From positions 1-35,958 of the forward strand of contig SIAT01000001.1 in assembly GCA_009691645.1 (NCBI GenBank): 35,958 bases of DNA. Reading direction: 5' to 3'. The notes under the pieces are model-generated. The model had not been told where the DNA came from. It ran no database searches and saw only the letters and a list, made by a program, of their open reading frames with translations. The translations under genes and the position numbers were made by a program. Numbering within the stretch: position 1 is the stretch's first letter; each line of letters begins with the position of its first letter. The stretch comes from Pedosphaera sp. GTDB taxonomy: Bacteria; Verrucomicrobiota; Verrucomicrobiia; Limisphaerales; SIAT01. Below are positions 14,581-22,287 of this stretch, piece after piece.

Positions 14581-15606
14581 ATGTCCTACACCGTAGCCGA
14601 GATCGCTCAGCTTTTAGGCGGCGAAGTCACAGGCGACTCCAGCCTCACCCTCAACACCTTTGCCGCAGCCGACAAGGCCGGCGCCGGCGATCTCACCTTC
14701 GCCGAGAACAAGACTTTCTTCGAGCGCGCCGAGCATAGCGCCGCTGCGGCCATCATCGTGGACAAACCGTTCACTTCGGAAAAGAAGACACTCATCCGCG
14801 TACCAGATTCGCGCCGCGCCTTCGCCAAAGTGCTCCCGCTCTTCTTCCCCGAGCCGATGCCGCCCGCCGGCATCCACCCCTCGGCGACCATCGCAGCCAC
14901 GGCGAAGATCCATTCCAGCGCGCGCATCGGCCCGCACTGCATCGTGTCCGAAGGCGTGACCATCAGCGAACACGCCTGTCTGCACGGGAACATTTACGTG
15001 GACGAAGGCTGCCAGATCGGCGAGCGCTCCGTCATCTTCCACAACGTCACGCTCTACCCGCGCACCATCGTGGGCGATCGCGTGCGCATCCACGCCGGCA
15101 CGGTCATCGGCTCGGATGGTTTCGGCTACGTCTTCGACGAAGGCGAACACCGCAAGGTGCCGCAGATCGGCAACGTCATCATCCACGACGATGTGGAGAT
15201 CGGCGCGAACGTCACCATCGACCGCGGCGCGCTCGGGCCGACGGTCATCGGCAAAGGCACGAAGATTGATAACCTCGTCCAGATCGCCCACAACGTCGTG
15301 ACCGGCGAGCATTGTCTCATCGTGGCGCAGGCGGGCGTCGCCGGCAGCACCAAGCTCGGCAACTTCGTCACGCTCGCCGGCCAGGTCGGTCTCGCCGGCC
15401 ATCTGCGCATCGGCGACAAAGTGACCATCGCCGCGCAATCGGGTGTGATGCATGACATCGGCGTCGGCGAAAAATGGTTCGGCACACCCGCCCAACCCGA
15501 TCGGCAGATGAAGCGCCAGCTCCTCGCCGCCCAGAAATTACCCGAGTTGCTCCGCCGCCTCAGCACCCTTGAAAAGCTCTTCAAAGCACGTCCACCGGAG
15601 GTCTGA
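14581..15606 (+). CDS. lpxD: UDP-3-O-acylglucosamine N-acyltransferase
   Basis: LpxD adds the N-linked hydroxyacyl chain in the third step of lipid A synthesis. The 341-aa product has the N-terminal uridine-binding domain (1-100), a long left-handed beta-helix of hexapeptide repeats (about 100-310) and a C-terminal helix. The catalytic His is H237 in VQIAHNV, and SDGFGYVFDEGEH is the usual insert. It starts three bases after panD stops. It is separate from lpxK/lpxL/waaF, nine kilobases away in this window. Confidence 0.96.
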   Translation: MSYTVAEIAQLLGGEVTGDSSLTLNTFAAADKAGAGDLTFAENKTFFERAEHSAAAAIIVDKPFTSEKKTLIRVPDSRRAFAKVLPLFFPEPMPPAGIHPSATIAATAKIHSSARIGPHCIVSEGVTISEHACLHGNIYVDEGCQIGERSVIFHNVTLYPRTIVGDRVRIHAGTVIGSDGFGYVFDEGEHRKVPQIGNVIIHDDVEIGANVTIDRGALGPTVIGKGTKIDNLVQIAHNVVTGEHCLIVAQAGVAGSTKLGNFVTLAGQVGLAGHLRIGDKVTIAAQSGVMHDIGVGEKWFGTPAQPDRQMKRQLLAAQKLPELLRRLSTLEKLFKARPPEV

Positions 15607-15638
15607 AGGCCGATTGAGCCATTCTACGGAAATGACTG

Positions 15639-15666
15639 TTGACTTGTCCTGAACGTTTGTTACTTT
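15639..15666 (+). promoter_or_regulatory. Sigma-70 promoter for rplM-rpsI
   Basis: TTGACT (15639-15644) and TACTTT (15661-15666) are separated by 16 bases. A start near 15673 would leave a leader of under 20 bases before ATG 15691. Confidence 0.6.
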
Positions 15667-15672
15667 CTACCC

Positions 15673-15686
15673 CCCTTTACAAAGGG
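15673..15686 (+). promoter_or_regulatory. Small hairpin covering the rplM Shine-Dalgarno
   Basis: CCCTTT (15673-15678) and AAAGGG (15681-15686) are complementary. The second arm is the likely Shine-Dalgarno, four bases before ATG 15691. A five-pair stem with a TACA loop could form; it is short and may be weak. Confidence 0.35.
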
Positions 15687-15690
15687 TCTT

Positions 15691-16125
15691 ATGAAGACAT
15701 TTCTTCCGAAAATAGATGTGGATGCGCGCAAGTGGCACGTAATCGATGCCGATGGCGCGGTGCTGGGCCGCCTCGCGGTTCAGGTCGCGAACATCCTGCG
15801 CGGTCGCAACAAACCGATTTTCACCCCGCACATCGACGCGGGCGATTTCGTCGTCGTCATCAACGCCGAGAAGGTGATTCTCACTGGCAAAAAAGAAACC
15901 GCCAAGGAGTTCATGAGCTACTCCGGTTGGAAGGGCGGCGAAAAGCGCCGGACCGTCGCGCAAGTCCGCGCCGCGCATCCCGAGCGCCTCATCATGCACG
16001 CCGTGAAAGGGATGATCCCGAAGAACCGCCTCGGCGACCGCATCCTCACCAAGCTCAAAGTGTACAAAGGCAGCAAGCACGAGCATCAAGCGCAGCAACC
16101 GGCCGTCGTCGCTGTCGTGAAGTAA
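15691..16125 (+). CDS. rplM: 50S ribosomal protein L13
   Basis: L13 is an early-assembly protein of the large subunit. The 144-aa product begins MKTFLPKIDVDARKWHVIDA. It has the L13 core (LGRLAVQVANILRGRNKP, then YSGWKGGEKRR) and the signature HAVKGMIPKNRLGD. It is followed after six bases by rpsI, the standard bacterial pair. A promoter and a possible Shine-Dalgarno-blocking hairpin lie directly upstream. Confidence 0.97.
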   Translation: MKTFLPKIDVDARKWHVIDADGAVLGRLAVQVANILRGRNKPIFTPHIDAGDFVVVINAEKVILTGKKETAKEFMSYSGWKGGEKRRTVAQVRAAHPERLIMHAVKGMIPKNRLGDRILTKLKVYKGSKHEHQAQQPAVVAVVK

Positions 16126-16131
16126 TATTTT

Positions 16132-16536
16132 ATGGCCAAGCCCACCAAGATCAAAGAATTCCTCGGCACCGGCCGGCGTAAAACCGCCATCGCCCGCGTG
16201 CGCCTCGCCACCGGTTCCGGTAAAATCACCGTGAACGGCCGTGCTTACGACAGCTACTTCTGCGTCGAAGACCAGCGCGCGATGGTCGTGCAACCCTTCG
16301 CCGTCACCGAGTCGAACGGTAAGTTCGACGTGCGAGTGAACGTCGTTGGCGGCGGCCCCACCGGCCAAGCCGGCGCCGTGCGCCACGGTATCGCCCGCGC
16401 CCTGCTCGAGGTGGATGTCGCCATGCGCCCCGCCCTCAAGGCCCAAGGTTTGCTCACTCGCGATTCGCGCGAGAAAGAGCGTAAGAAGTACGGCCAGCCA
16501 GGCGCCCGCAAGCGCTTCCAGTTCAGCAAGCGCTAA
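16132..16536 (+). CDS. rpsI: 30S ribosomal protein S9
   Basis: S9 sits in the head of the small subunit, with its C-terminal tail reaching the P-site tRNA. The 134-aa product has GTGRRKTAIARVRL near the start and the S9 signature GGGPTGQAGAVRHGIARAL. The tail is the typical KKYGQPGARKRFQFSKR, ending in the universally conserved Lys-Arg. ATG 16132 lies six bases after rplM, and a strong terminator follows. Confidence 0.97.
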   Translation: MAKPTKIKEFLGTGRRKTAIARVRLATGSGKITVNGRAYDSYFCVEDQRAMVVQPFAVTESNGKFDVRVNVVGGGPTGQAGAVRHGIARALLEVDVAMRPALKAQGLLTRDSREKERKKYGQPGARKRFQFSKR

Positions 16537-16553
16537 ACCGATTCGTTTCCACG

Positions 16554-16582
16554 AAACCCGCCGGCCCACCGGCGGGTTTTTT
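16554..16582 (+). terminator. Intrinsic terminator after rpsI
   Basis: AAACCCGCCGG and CCGGCGGGTTT form an 11-bp perfect stem around a CCCA loop, followed by a T-run. Confidence 0.93.
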
Positions 16583-16642
16583 GTTTTCACGAAAAATTTG
16601 CTACGCCTCTTTGGGCCTCTGCGCTAAAATCCCAGCTTCAAA

Positions 16643-17707
16643 ATGAACAAGACCGTCAAAGCCGCCATCGTCGGCGCCTCGGGTTACTCTGGCGAGGAAC
16701 TCGTGCGCCTGCTGCTTCACCACCCGCACGCCGAACTGGTCGCCGTTACTTCGCGCCAGCAGGCCGGGCAGACCGTCGCGCAGATCTTCCCCAAGTTCGC
16801 CAGCCATCCGCGCGCCAAGACGTTGCGGTTCGTGGAACCGAATGCTGAACTGCTCGCCAAGCAGTCGCAGGTTGTTTTCCTCGCCCTGCCGCACGGTGTG
16901 GCCGCTGAATTCGCTATCCCGCTGCTTCAACTCGGCTGTCAGGTCATCGATCTCAGCGCCGATTTCCGGCTGCGCAGCGCGGCGACCTACAAGGAATTCT
17001 ACGCGCACGATCATCCCGCGCCCGAGTTGCTGGCGACAGCCGTGTATGGTTTGCCGGAGATTTATCGAAATGAAATCAAAACCGCGACGCTCATCGCCTC
17101 GCCCGGTTGTTATCCCACCAGCATCCTGTTGCCGACGATTCCCCTGCTGCGCGCGGGGATCATCAAGCCGCACGGCATCATCGCCGATTCGATGAGCGGC
17201 GTGAGCGGCGCCGGGCGCAAAGCCGATCTCGATTATCTCTTCGTGGAGTGCAACGAAAGCGTGCGCCCGTACGGCGTGCCGAAGCACCGGCATCTTTCGG
17301 AGATCGAACAGGAACTGTCCAAGGCCGCCGGCTCCGAGGTCACGCTCCAGTTCACGCCGCATCTCATCCCGGTGAACCGCGGCATCCTCACGACGCTTTA
17401 TCTCGCGCCGGCAAAACACTTCGCCAACGCCGCCGAGATGGAGGCGCTCGGGAAACAGATCACCGCCTGTTATCAGGCCGCCTACGGCGACGAGCCGTTC
17501 GTGCGGTTGCTCGATGGAAAGGCTTTGCCTGACACGAAGAATGTGGTGGGGACGAACTGCATCGAAATCGCGTGGCGGCTCGATCCCCGCACCGGCCGCC
17601 TCATCGTGATGAGCGCCGAGGACAACATCGTGAAGGGCGCCAGCGGCCAGGCGGTGCAGAGCTTCAACATCCTCTGCGGTTTCCCCGAGACCGCCGGCTT
17701 GATTTAG
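16643..17707 (+). CDS. argC: N-acetyl-gamma-glutamyl-phosphate reductase
   Basis: ArgC reduces N-acetylglutamyl phosphate with NADPH in the third step of arginine synthesis. The 354-aa product has the Rossmann motif AIVGASGYSGEEL (GASGYSG at 11-17), the catalytic Cys156 in IASPGCYPTS and the later conserved HLIPVNRGI and GTNCIEIAW. ATG 16643 lies 61 bases after the rpsI terminator; a TAAAAT near 16625 could be a -10, but I see no matching -35. The argJ start is at the far end of the window, so the arginine genes are not in one operon. Confidence 0.95.
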   Translation: MNKTVKAAIVGASGYSGEELVRLLLHHPHAELVAVTSRQQAGQTVAQIFPKFASHPRAKTLRFVEPNAELLAKQSQVVFLALPHGVAAEFAIPLLQLGCQVIDLSADFRLRSAATYKEFYAHDHPAPELLATAVYGLPEIYRNEIKTATLIASPGCYPTSILLPTIPLLRAGIIKPHGIIADSMSGVSGAGRKADLDYLFVECNESVRPYGVPKHRHLSEIEQELSKAAGSEVTLQFTPHLIPVNRGILTTLYLAPAKHFANAAEMEALGKQITACYQAAYGDEPFVRLLDGKALPDTKNVVGTNCIEIAWRLDPRTGRLIVMSAEDNIVKGASGQAVQSFNILCGFPETAGLI

Positions 17708-17726
17708 ACCGCGACCAGAAACGGGC

Positions 17727-17754
17727 TTGGCAGGCGCGCTCCGTGAGCTATCAT
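17727..17754 (+). promoter_or_regulatory. Sigma-70 promoter for the ThuA-domain gene
   Basis: TTGGCA (17727-17732) and TATCAT (17749-17754) are 16 bases apart, five of six matches to consensus each. A start near 17761 would leave about 26 bases before ATG 17787. Confidence 0.6.
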
Positions 17755-17786
17755 CTGATCATCGTCAAACTCACCGTACACACATC

Positions 17787-18740
17787 ATGAAACATTCCCT
17801 CACCTTCCTGCTGGCCATCACACTGTTCGCACTCGGCTCCACGTCCGATGCCGCGCCGATCAAAGTCCTCATCATTGATGGCCAGAACAACCACAACTGG
17901 AAAGCCATGACGCCTTTCATGAAGGTGCAACTGGAGAAGACCGGCCGCTTCACGGTGGACGTCTCGACCACGCCGCCTGCCACACCGGGTGCGCCGAAGA
18001 GTTTGAACCCGGAACAAAAGGCCAAAGCCAATCAGTCCGGCGCGGAGTTGAAGAAACAGTTCGCTGCGCAATGGGACATGTGGCGGCCGGACTTCGCCAA
18101 GTACGACGTCATCGTCAGCAATTACAACGGACAAGACTGGCCGTTGCCGGTGAAGACGGCGTTCGAGAACCACATGAAGAACGGCGGCCGGTTCGTCTGC
18201 GTCCATGCTGCGGACAACTCGTTCCCCAATTGGCCGGAGTACAATCAAATGATCGGGCTCGGCGGTTGGGGCGGACGCACCGAGAAAAGCGGCCCGTACG
18301 TGTACTTCGATGCCGCCGGCAAGGAAGTGCGCGATACCAAGCCGGGCAGCGGCGGCAGCCACGGCGCGCAGCACGAGTTCATCATCGAGTTGCGCAACGC
18401 GACGCATCCCATCACACAAGGGATGCCGGCCAAGTGGAAGCACGCGCAGGATGAGCTGTACGATTCATTGCGTGGGCCGGGCGAAAACATGGAGATCCTC
18501 GCCACCACGTGGTGCGAAAAAACCAAACGCCACGAGCCGATGATGATGGTTATCAAACACGGCAAAGGGCTCGTGTTCCACACGCCGATGGGCCACGAGA
18601 ACGGGAAGGCGCTTCAATGCGTCGGCTTCATCACCACGATCAACCGCGCCTGCGAATGGCTCGCTACCGGCAAAGTGACCTTCCCCATCCCTGACAATTT
18701 CCCCGGCGCGGAAAAGTCCAGCGTGGTGACGCAAAACTGA
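17787..18740 (+). CDS. Exported ThuA-domain protein
   Basis: ThuA-like proteins have a class I glutamine-amidotransferase-like fold and were named for trehalose utilisation; their reaction is mostly unproven. The 317-aa product has a signal peptide (MKHSLTFLLAITLFALG, to about residue 23). The ThuA core follows: IKVLIIDGQNNHNWKAMTP, FAKYDVIVSNYNG, GGRFVCVHAADNSFPNWPEYNQMIGLGGW, HPITQGMPAKWKHAQDELY and HTPMGHENG. ATG 17787 is chosen because it gives the signal peptide and lies just past a good promoter. The position beside PmoA-like and DUF1080 genes fits a role in carbohydrate breakdown outside the cytoplasm. Confidence 0.88.
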   Translation: MKHSLTFLLAITLFALGSTSDAAPIKVLIIDGQNNHNWKAMTPFMKVQLEKTGRFTVDVSTTPPATPGAPKSLNPEQKAKANQSGAELKKQFAAQWDMWRPDFAKYDVIVSNYNGQDWPLPVKTAFENHMKNGGRFVCVHAADNSFPNWPEYNQMIGLGGWGGRTEKSGPYVYFDAAGKEVRDTKPGSGGSHGAQHEFIIELRNATHPITQGMPAKWKHAQDELYDSLRGPGENMEILATTWCEKTKRHEPMMMVIKHGKGLVFHTPMGHENGKALQCVGFITTINRACEWLATGKVTFPIPDNFPGAEKSSVVTQN

Positions 18741-18867
18741 TCACACGCCGGCGACCGCGTAACAACTCGTGGCCACCGAAATCTTCTGCCGTTCCGTCGC
18801 TGTGAATTCCGTGGAAAGCCAAGCGAAACCCGCTTGCAATCGACCGAAGCGCGGCCAGAGTGGTCTC

Positions 18868-21216
18868 GTGCTTCGCTATCGAGGAATAATCTGGCTGTCC
18901 GCACTCGCCGCGTTCGTTGCGGCACCGCTCGCGGCTCAGCCCGTACTGGATGCCACGGGCCCGCGCCCCGGCCATTCTACCCACGGAGACGCTTTCAACG
19001 AAGGCCCACGCCAGCGCGCCTACCTGATGTCCGGGGTCGGCCACGTCGAGTTCCCCATCACGACGACCGCCTCCGGGGCGCAGGCGTTCTTCAATCAAGG
19101 CGTCGCCCAGCTCCACGGCTTCTGGTATTTCGAGGCCGAACGTTCCTTTCGCCAAGTCGCCGCGCTCGATGCACAGAGCGCGATGGCGCACTGGGGCTTG
19201 GCGATGGCGAACATCAACAACACCCGGCGCGCCAAGGAATTCATCAAGAAAGCGGTCGCCCTCAAGCCCGCCGCCAGTCCGCGCGAGCGACTCTGGATTG
19301 ACGCCCTCGCCGCGCTGTACTCCGATGAACTCAAGGACGCCAAAGCCCGCCAGAAAGCGCACATCGACCAACTCACCGCCATCAGCGAGAAGTTCCCCGA
19401 CGACATCGAGGCCAAAGCGTTTCTCGCTCTGAAAATCTGGATGGATGGCGAGAAAATCTCGCCGTCGCGCCCGTACACCGAGGTCGAAAAAATTCTCAAG
19501 CCGCTCCTCGCCGCGCATCCCGAACATCCCGCGCACCATTACCGCGTCCATCTTTGGGATTATCGTGATGCCAAGCAGGCCGTGGAAAATGCCGCTGCGT
19601 GCGGCCCCGCCGCCGACGGCATCGCCCACATGTGGCACATGCCCGGCCACGTCTACTCACGCCTGCACCGCTACGCCGACGCCGCGTGGCAGCAGGAAGC
19701 TTCGGCCCGCGTGGATCACGCCCACACGATGCGCGACCGCGTGTTGCCGGATCAGATTCACAATTACGCCCACAACAACGAATGGCTCACGCGCGACCTC
19801 AGCCACGTCGGCCGCGTGCGAGACGCCATCGCGCTGGCGAAAAACATGATCGAGTTGCCGCGCATCCCGCAGATTTCCAAAGGCACCAACGCCACCGGTT
19901 CCTACTCCGTTTCCAAGACCAGCAGCCACGCCTACGGCCGCACTCATCTGCTCGCCTTGTTGAACAACTACGAGCTGTGGAACGAACTGATCGCGCTCGC
20001 GCAGACCCCTTATCTCGCGCCCGCAGCGAAGGACACCGAAGATCAGGTCAAGATCGCCAAGTCGCTCGCCAAAGCTTACTTCAGCCTCGGCCGCACCAAC
20101 GAAGGCCAGCAGCAGCTCGCTCTGCTTGAAAAAACTCTCGCCCTCGAACGCGCCAAGCAATTGCCCAAGCCCGCCCCCGCCCCCGCCACGAACGCTCCTG
20201 TCAACGCCCCCCCCAAGACCGCGACGAAATCCCCCTCGCCCACCAACCGCCAGCAGCAACTCGAATCCGCCAGCGCCGAGGCACGCACCTACGCCGCTCT
20301 CGCCGCTGGCAACACCACCAACGCGCTCGCGCATCTCGCCAAAGCCAAGGATTTGTCCAAAGACGAACTCGCCCGACTCCATCTCGCGCTCGGCGACAAA
20401 ACCAAAGCCGAGCAACTCGCTCTCGAAGCGGTGAAGAGTGCGACCAACCAGATCCGGCACCTCGCCACTTACATTCATATCCTTCAGCAGAGCGGCAAAA
20501 CGCAACCGGCCCGCGATGCCTTCCAAAAACTTCGCGAGCAAGCCGCCCACGCCGATCTCGATCTGCCACTGCTCGCGCGCCTCGCGCCGCTCGCGAAGGA
20601 TCTCGATCTCCCTGCCGATTGGCGGGCCAAGCGCATCCCCGCCGCCGATCTCGGCCCGCGCCCGCCGCTCGATTCCCTCGGTCCCTTCCGCTGGCAGCCG
20701 AGTCCCGCGCCCGAATGGTCGTTGCCCGACAGCAAAGGCCGCACCCTCTCGCTCGCCCAGTTCCGCGGCCGGCCGATCGTTCTCCTTTTCTACCTCGGCG
20801 CCGGCTGCCCGCACTGCGTCGAGCAGCTCAATATTTTCGCGCCGGCCAACGCTGACTTCGCGAAGCTCGGCATCACAGTCATCGGCGTGAGCACCGACAC
20901 TGCGGATGGTTTGAAAGCGACCTTCGCCAAGACCACACTCGGCAGCGCGTTCCCTTTCCCGCTCGTCTCCGATCCCTCCCTGAGCGCCTTCAAATCCTAC
21001 CGCGCCTACGACGACTTCGAGCAAATGCCACTGCACGGCACCTTCCTGATCGATGCCGAAGGCCGCGTGCGTTGGCAGGACATCAGTTACCAGCCGTTCC
21101 AGCAGGTGGATTTCCTGCTCGAAGAAGCCCAGCGTCTGCTCTCGTTGAATAAGCCGGCCGCCGTCGCGCCTCCCCTCGCCAAACCCGCTCCGCGCTTCGG
21201 CAAACCCGGCTCGTGA
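18868..21216 (+). CDS. Exported TPR protein fused to a C-terminal redoxin domain
   Basis: From GTG 18868 the product is 782 aa with a signal peptide (MLRYRGIIWLSALAAFVAAP). A GTG at 18769 would add 33 hydrophilic residues. The N-terminal part (about 45-430) is helical and TPR-like, with His-rich segments (HPAHHYRVHLWDY, HMWHMPGHVYSRLHRYADA, IHNYAHNNEW) that may bind metal or stabilise the repeats. A Pro/Ala-rich linker (about 430-465) leads to more TPR-like helices. The C-terminal AhpC/TSA-type redoxin domain (about 600-765) has a CPHC pair at 647-650, so a thiol-disulfide or peroxide reaction in the periplasm is likely. The gene is 127 bases after the ThuA gene and may share its transcript. 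The partner is unknown. Confidence 0.82.
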   Translation: MLRYRGIIWLSALAAFVAAPLAAQPVLDATGPRPGHSTHGDAFNEGPRQRAYLMSGVGHVEFPITTTASGAQAFFNQGVAQLHGFWYFEAERSFRQVAALDAQSAMAHWGLAMANINNTRRAKEFIKKAVALKPAASPRERLWIDALAALYSDELKDAKARQKAHIDQLTAISEKFPDDIEAKAFLALKIWMDGEKISPSRPYTEVEKILKPLLAAHPEHPAHHYRVHLWDYRDAKQAVENAAACGPAADGIAHMWHMPGHVYSRLHRYADAAWQQEASARVDHAHTMRDRVLPDQIHNYAHNNEWLTRDLSHVGRVRDAIALAKNMIELPRIPQISKGTNATGSYSVSKTSSHAYGRTHLLALLNNYELWNELIALAQTPYLAPAAKDTEDQVKIAKSLAKAYFSLGRTNEGQQQLALLEKTLALERAKQLPKPAPAPATNAPVNAPPKTATKSPSPTNRQQQLESASAEARTYAALAAGNTTNALAHLAKAKDLSKDELARLHLALGDKTKAEQLALEAVKSATNQIRHLATYIHILQQSGKTQPARDAFQKLREQAAHADLDLPLLARLAPLAKDLDLPADWRAKRIPAADLGPRPPLDSLGPFRWQPSPAPEWSLPDSKGRTLSLAQFRGRPIVLLFYLGAGCPHCVEQLNIFAPANADFAKLGITVIGVSTDTADGLKATFAKTTLGSAFPFPLVSDPSLSAFKSYRAYDDFEQMPLHGTFLIDAEGRVRWQDISYQPFQQVDFLLEEAQRLLSLNKPAAVAPPLAKPAPRFGKPGS

Positions 21217-21297
21217 GTCGCGCGATTCTGCGCGGCATCAAATCACTCCCTCAAACTCAGACTCGACGGCCCGCGCCCTTTCGTCTTTCTTGAAGGG

Positions 21298-22275
21298 ATG
21301 CAACCACGCACCGCGCACCCCCTTTTCCTTCTCGGAATATTGCTCTCCTTCGCCAGCACTCCGGCTTCAGCCCAAACCGCCAAACCCATCCCGCTGCTGC
21401 AAGCCGTGCCGCAGCCGCACGATCAGATTTCTTTCCAGCGCGACGGTCTCGAGATCGCCCGCTACCACTTCGCGCCCACGCTTCAGCGGCCGTTCGTCTT
21501 CCCGCTCATCGGCCCCAGCGGCCGGCCCGTCACACGCATGGGCCATCCGCACGATCCCGTCGGCCACAGCCATCACAACTCCTGCTGGATCTCACACAAC
21601 GACGTGAACGGCGTCAGCTTCTGGGCCGATCGCGGCACGAACACCGGCCGAATCCTCCATCAACGCATCGAGCGACTCGAAGACAGCGACGACACCGCCG
21701 CCGTGCTCGCGCTGAATCATTGGGTTGATAAAAATGGAAAGGTGCTCCTCATCGAGCGCCGGCGCACCGCCGTGCAGCCGTTGCCCGGCGGCGAATCGCT
21801 TCTCACAATCGATTTGCAACTCGAGCCGCGCGAGAAGGAAGCCACGCTCGGCAAAACGCCCTTCGGCATCTTCGCCGTGCGCGTCACGAAAACGATGGGC
21901 ATCCACGACGGCGGCGGGAGCATCCGCAATTCCGCTGGCAACGTGGATGAACAAGGTGAGAACGGCTGCTTCTGGAAAGCGGCGAAGTGGTGCGATTACT
22001 CCGGCCCCGTCACCGCCAAAGCCACCGAAGGCGTCACCCTTCTCGATCACCCCACGAATCCGAACCATCCCAGCGTCTTTCACGTGCGCGCCGACGGCTG
22101 GATGGGATCCTCGCTCACGTTCGACGGCCCGCGCGTCATCGCCATCGGCAAACCGCTCCAACTCCGCTACGGCGTGTACATCCACGCCGGTAAACCGAGC
22201 CTCGCCGCGCTCGAGCAACGTTGGGAAACCTTCGCCAAAACCGCGCCGTTCGACTTCACTGTGAAACGGAAGTGA
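21298..22275 (+). CDS. Exported PmoA-like (DUF6807) protein
   Basis: The 325-aa product has a signal peptide (residues 1-25, cut near ASA-QT). The body resembles the 'PmoA' family, a beta-sandwich common in Planctomycetes and Verrucomicrobia. Despite the name it is not a methane monooxygenase subunit. Seen segments include PFVFPLIGPSGRPVTRMG, the His-rich HPHDPVGHSHHNSCWISH, GGSIRNSAGNVDEQGENG and HVRADGWMGSSL. The His cluster suggests a metal or sugar site. The start ATG 21298 directly follows GAAGGG with almost no spacing. It converges on the DUF1080 gene, 12 bases apart. A link to sugar metabolism is inferred from context. Confidence 0.82.
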   Translation: MQPRTAHPLFLLGILLSFASTPASAQTAKPIPLLQAVPQPHDQISFQRDGLEIARYHFAPTLQRPFVFPLIGPSGRPVTRMGHPHDPVGHSHHNSCWISHNDVNGVSFWADRGTNTGRILHQRIERLEDSDDTAAVLALNHWVDKNGKVLLIERRRTAVQPLPGGESLLTIDLQLEPREKEATLGKTPFGIFAVRVTKTMGIHDGGGSIRNSAGNVDEQGENGCFWKAAKWCDYSGPVTAKATEGVTLLDHPTNPNHPSVFHVRADGWMGSSLTFDGPRVIAIGKPLQLRYGVYIHAGKPSLAALEQRWETFAKTAPFDFTVKRK

Positions 22276-22287
22276 CGCGCACCTAAA

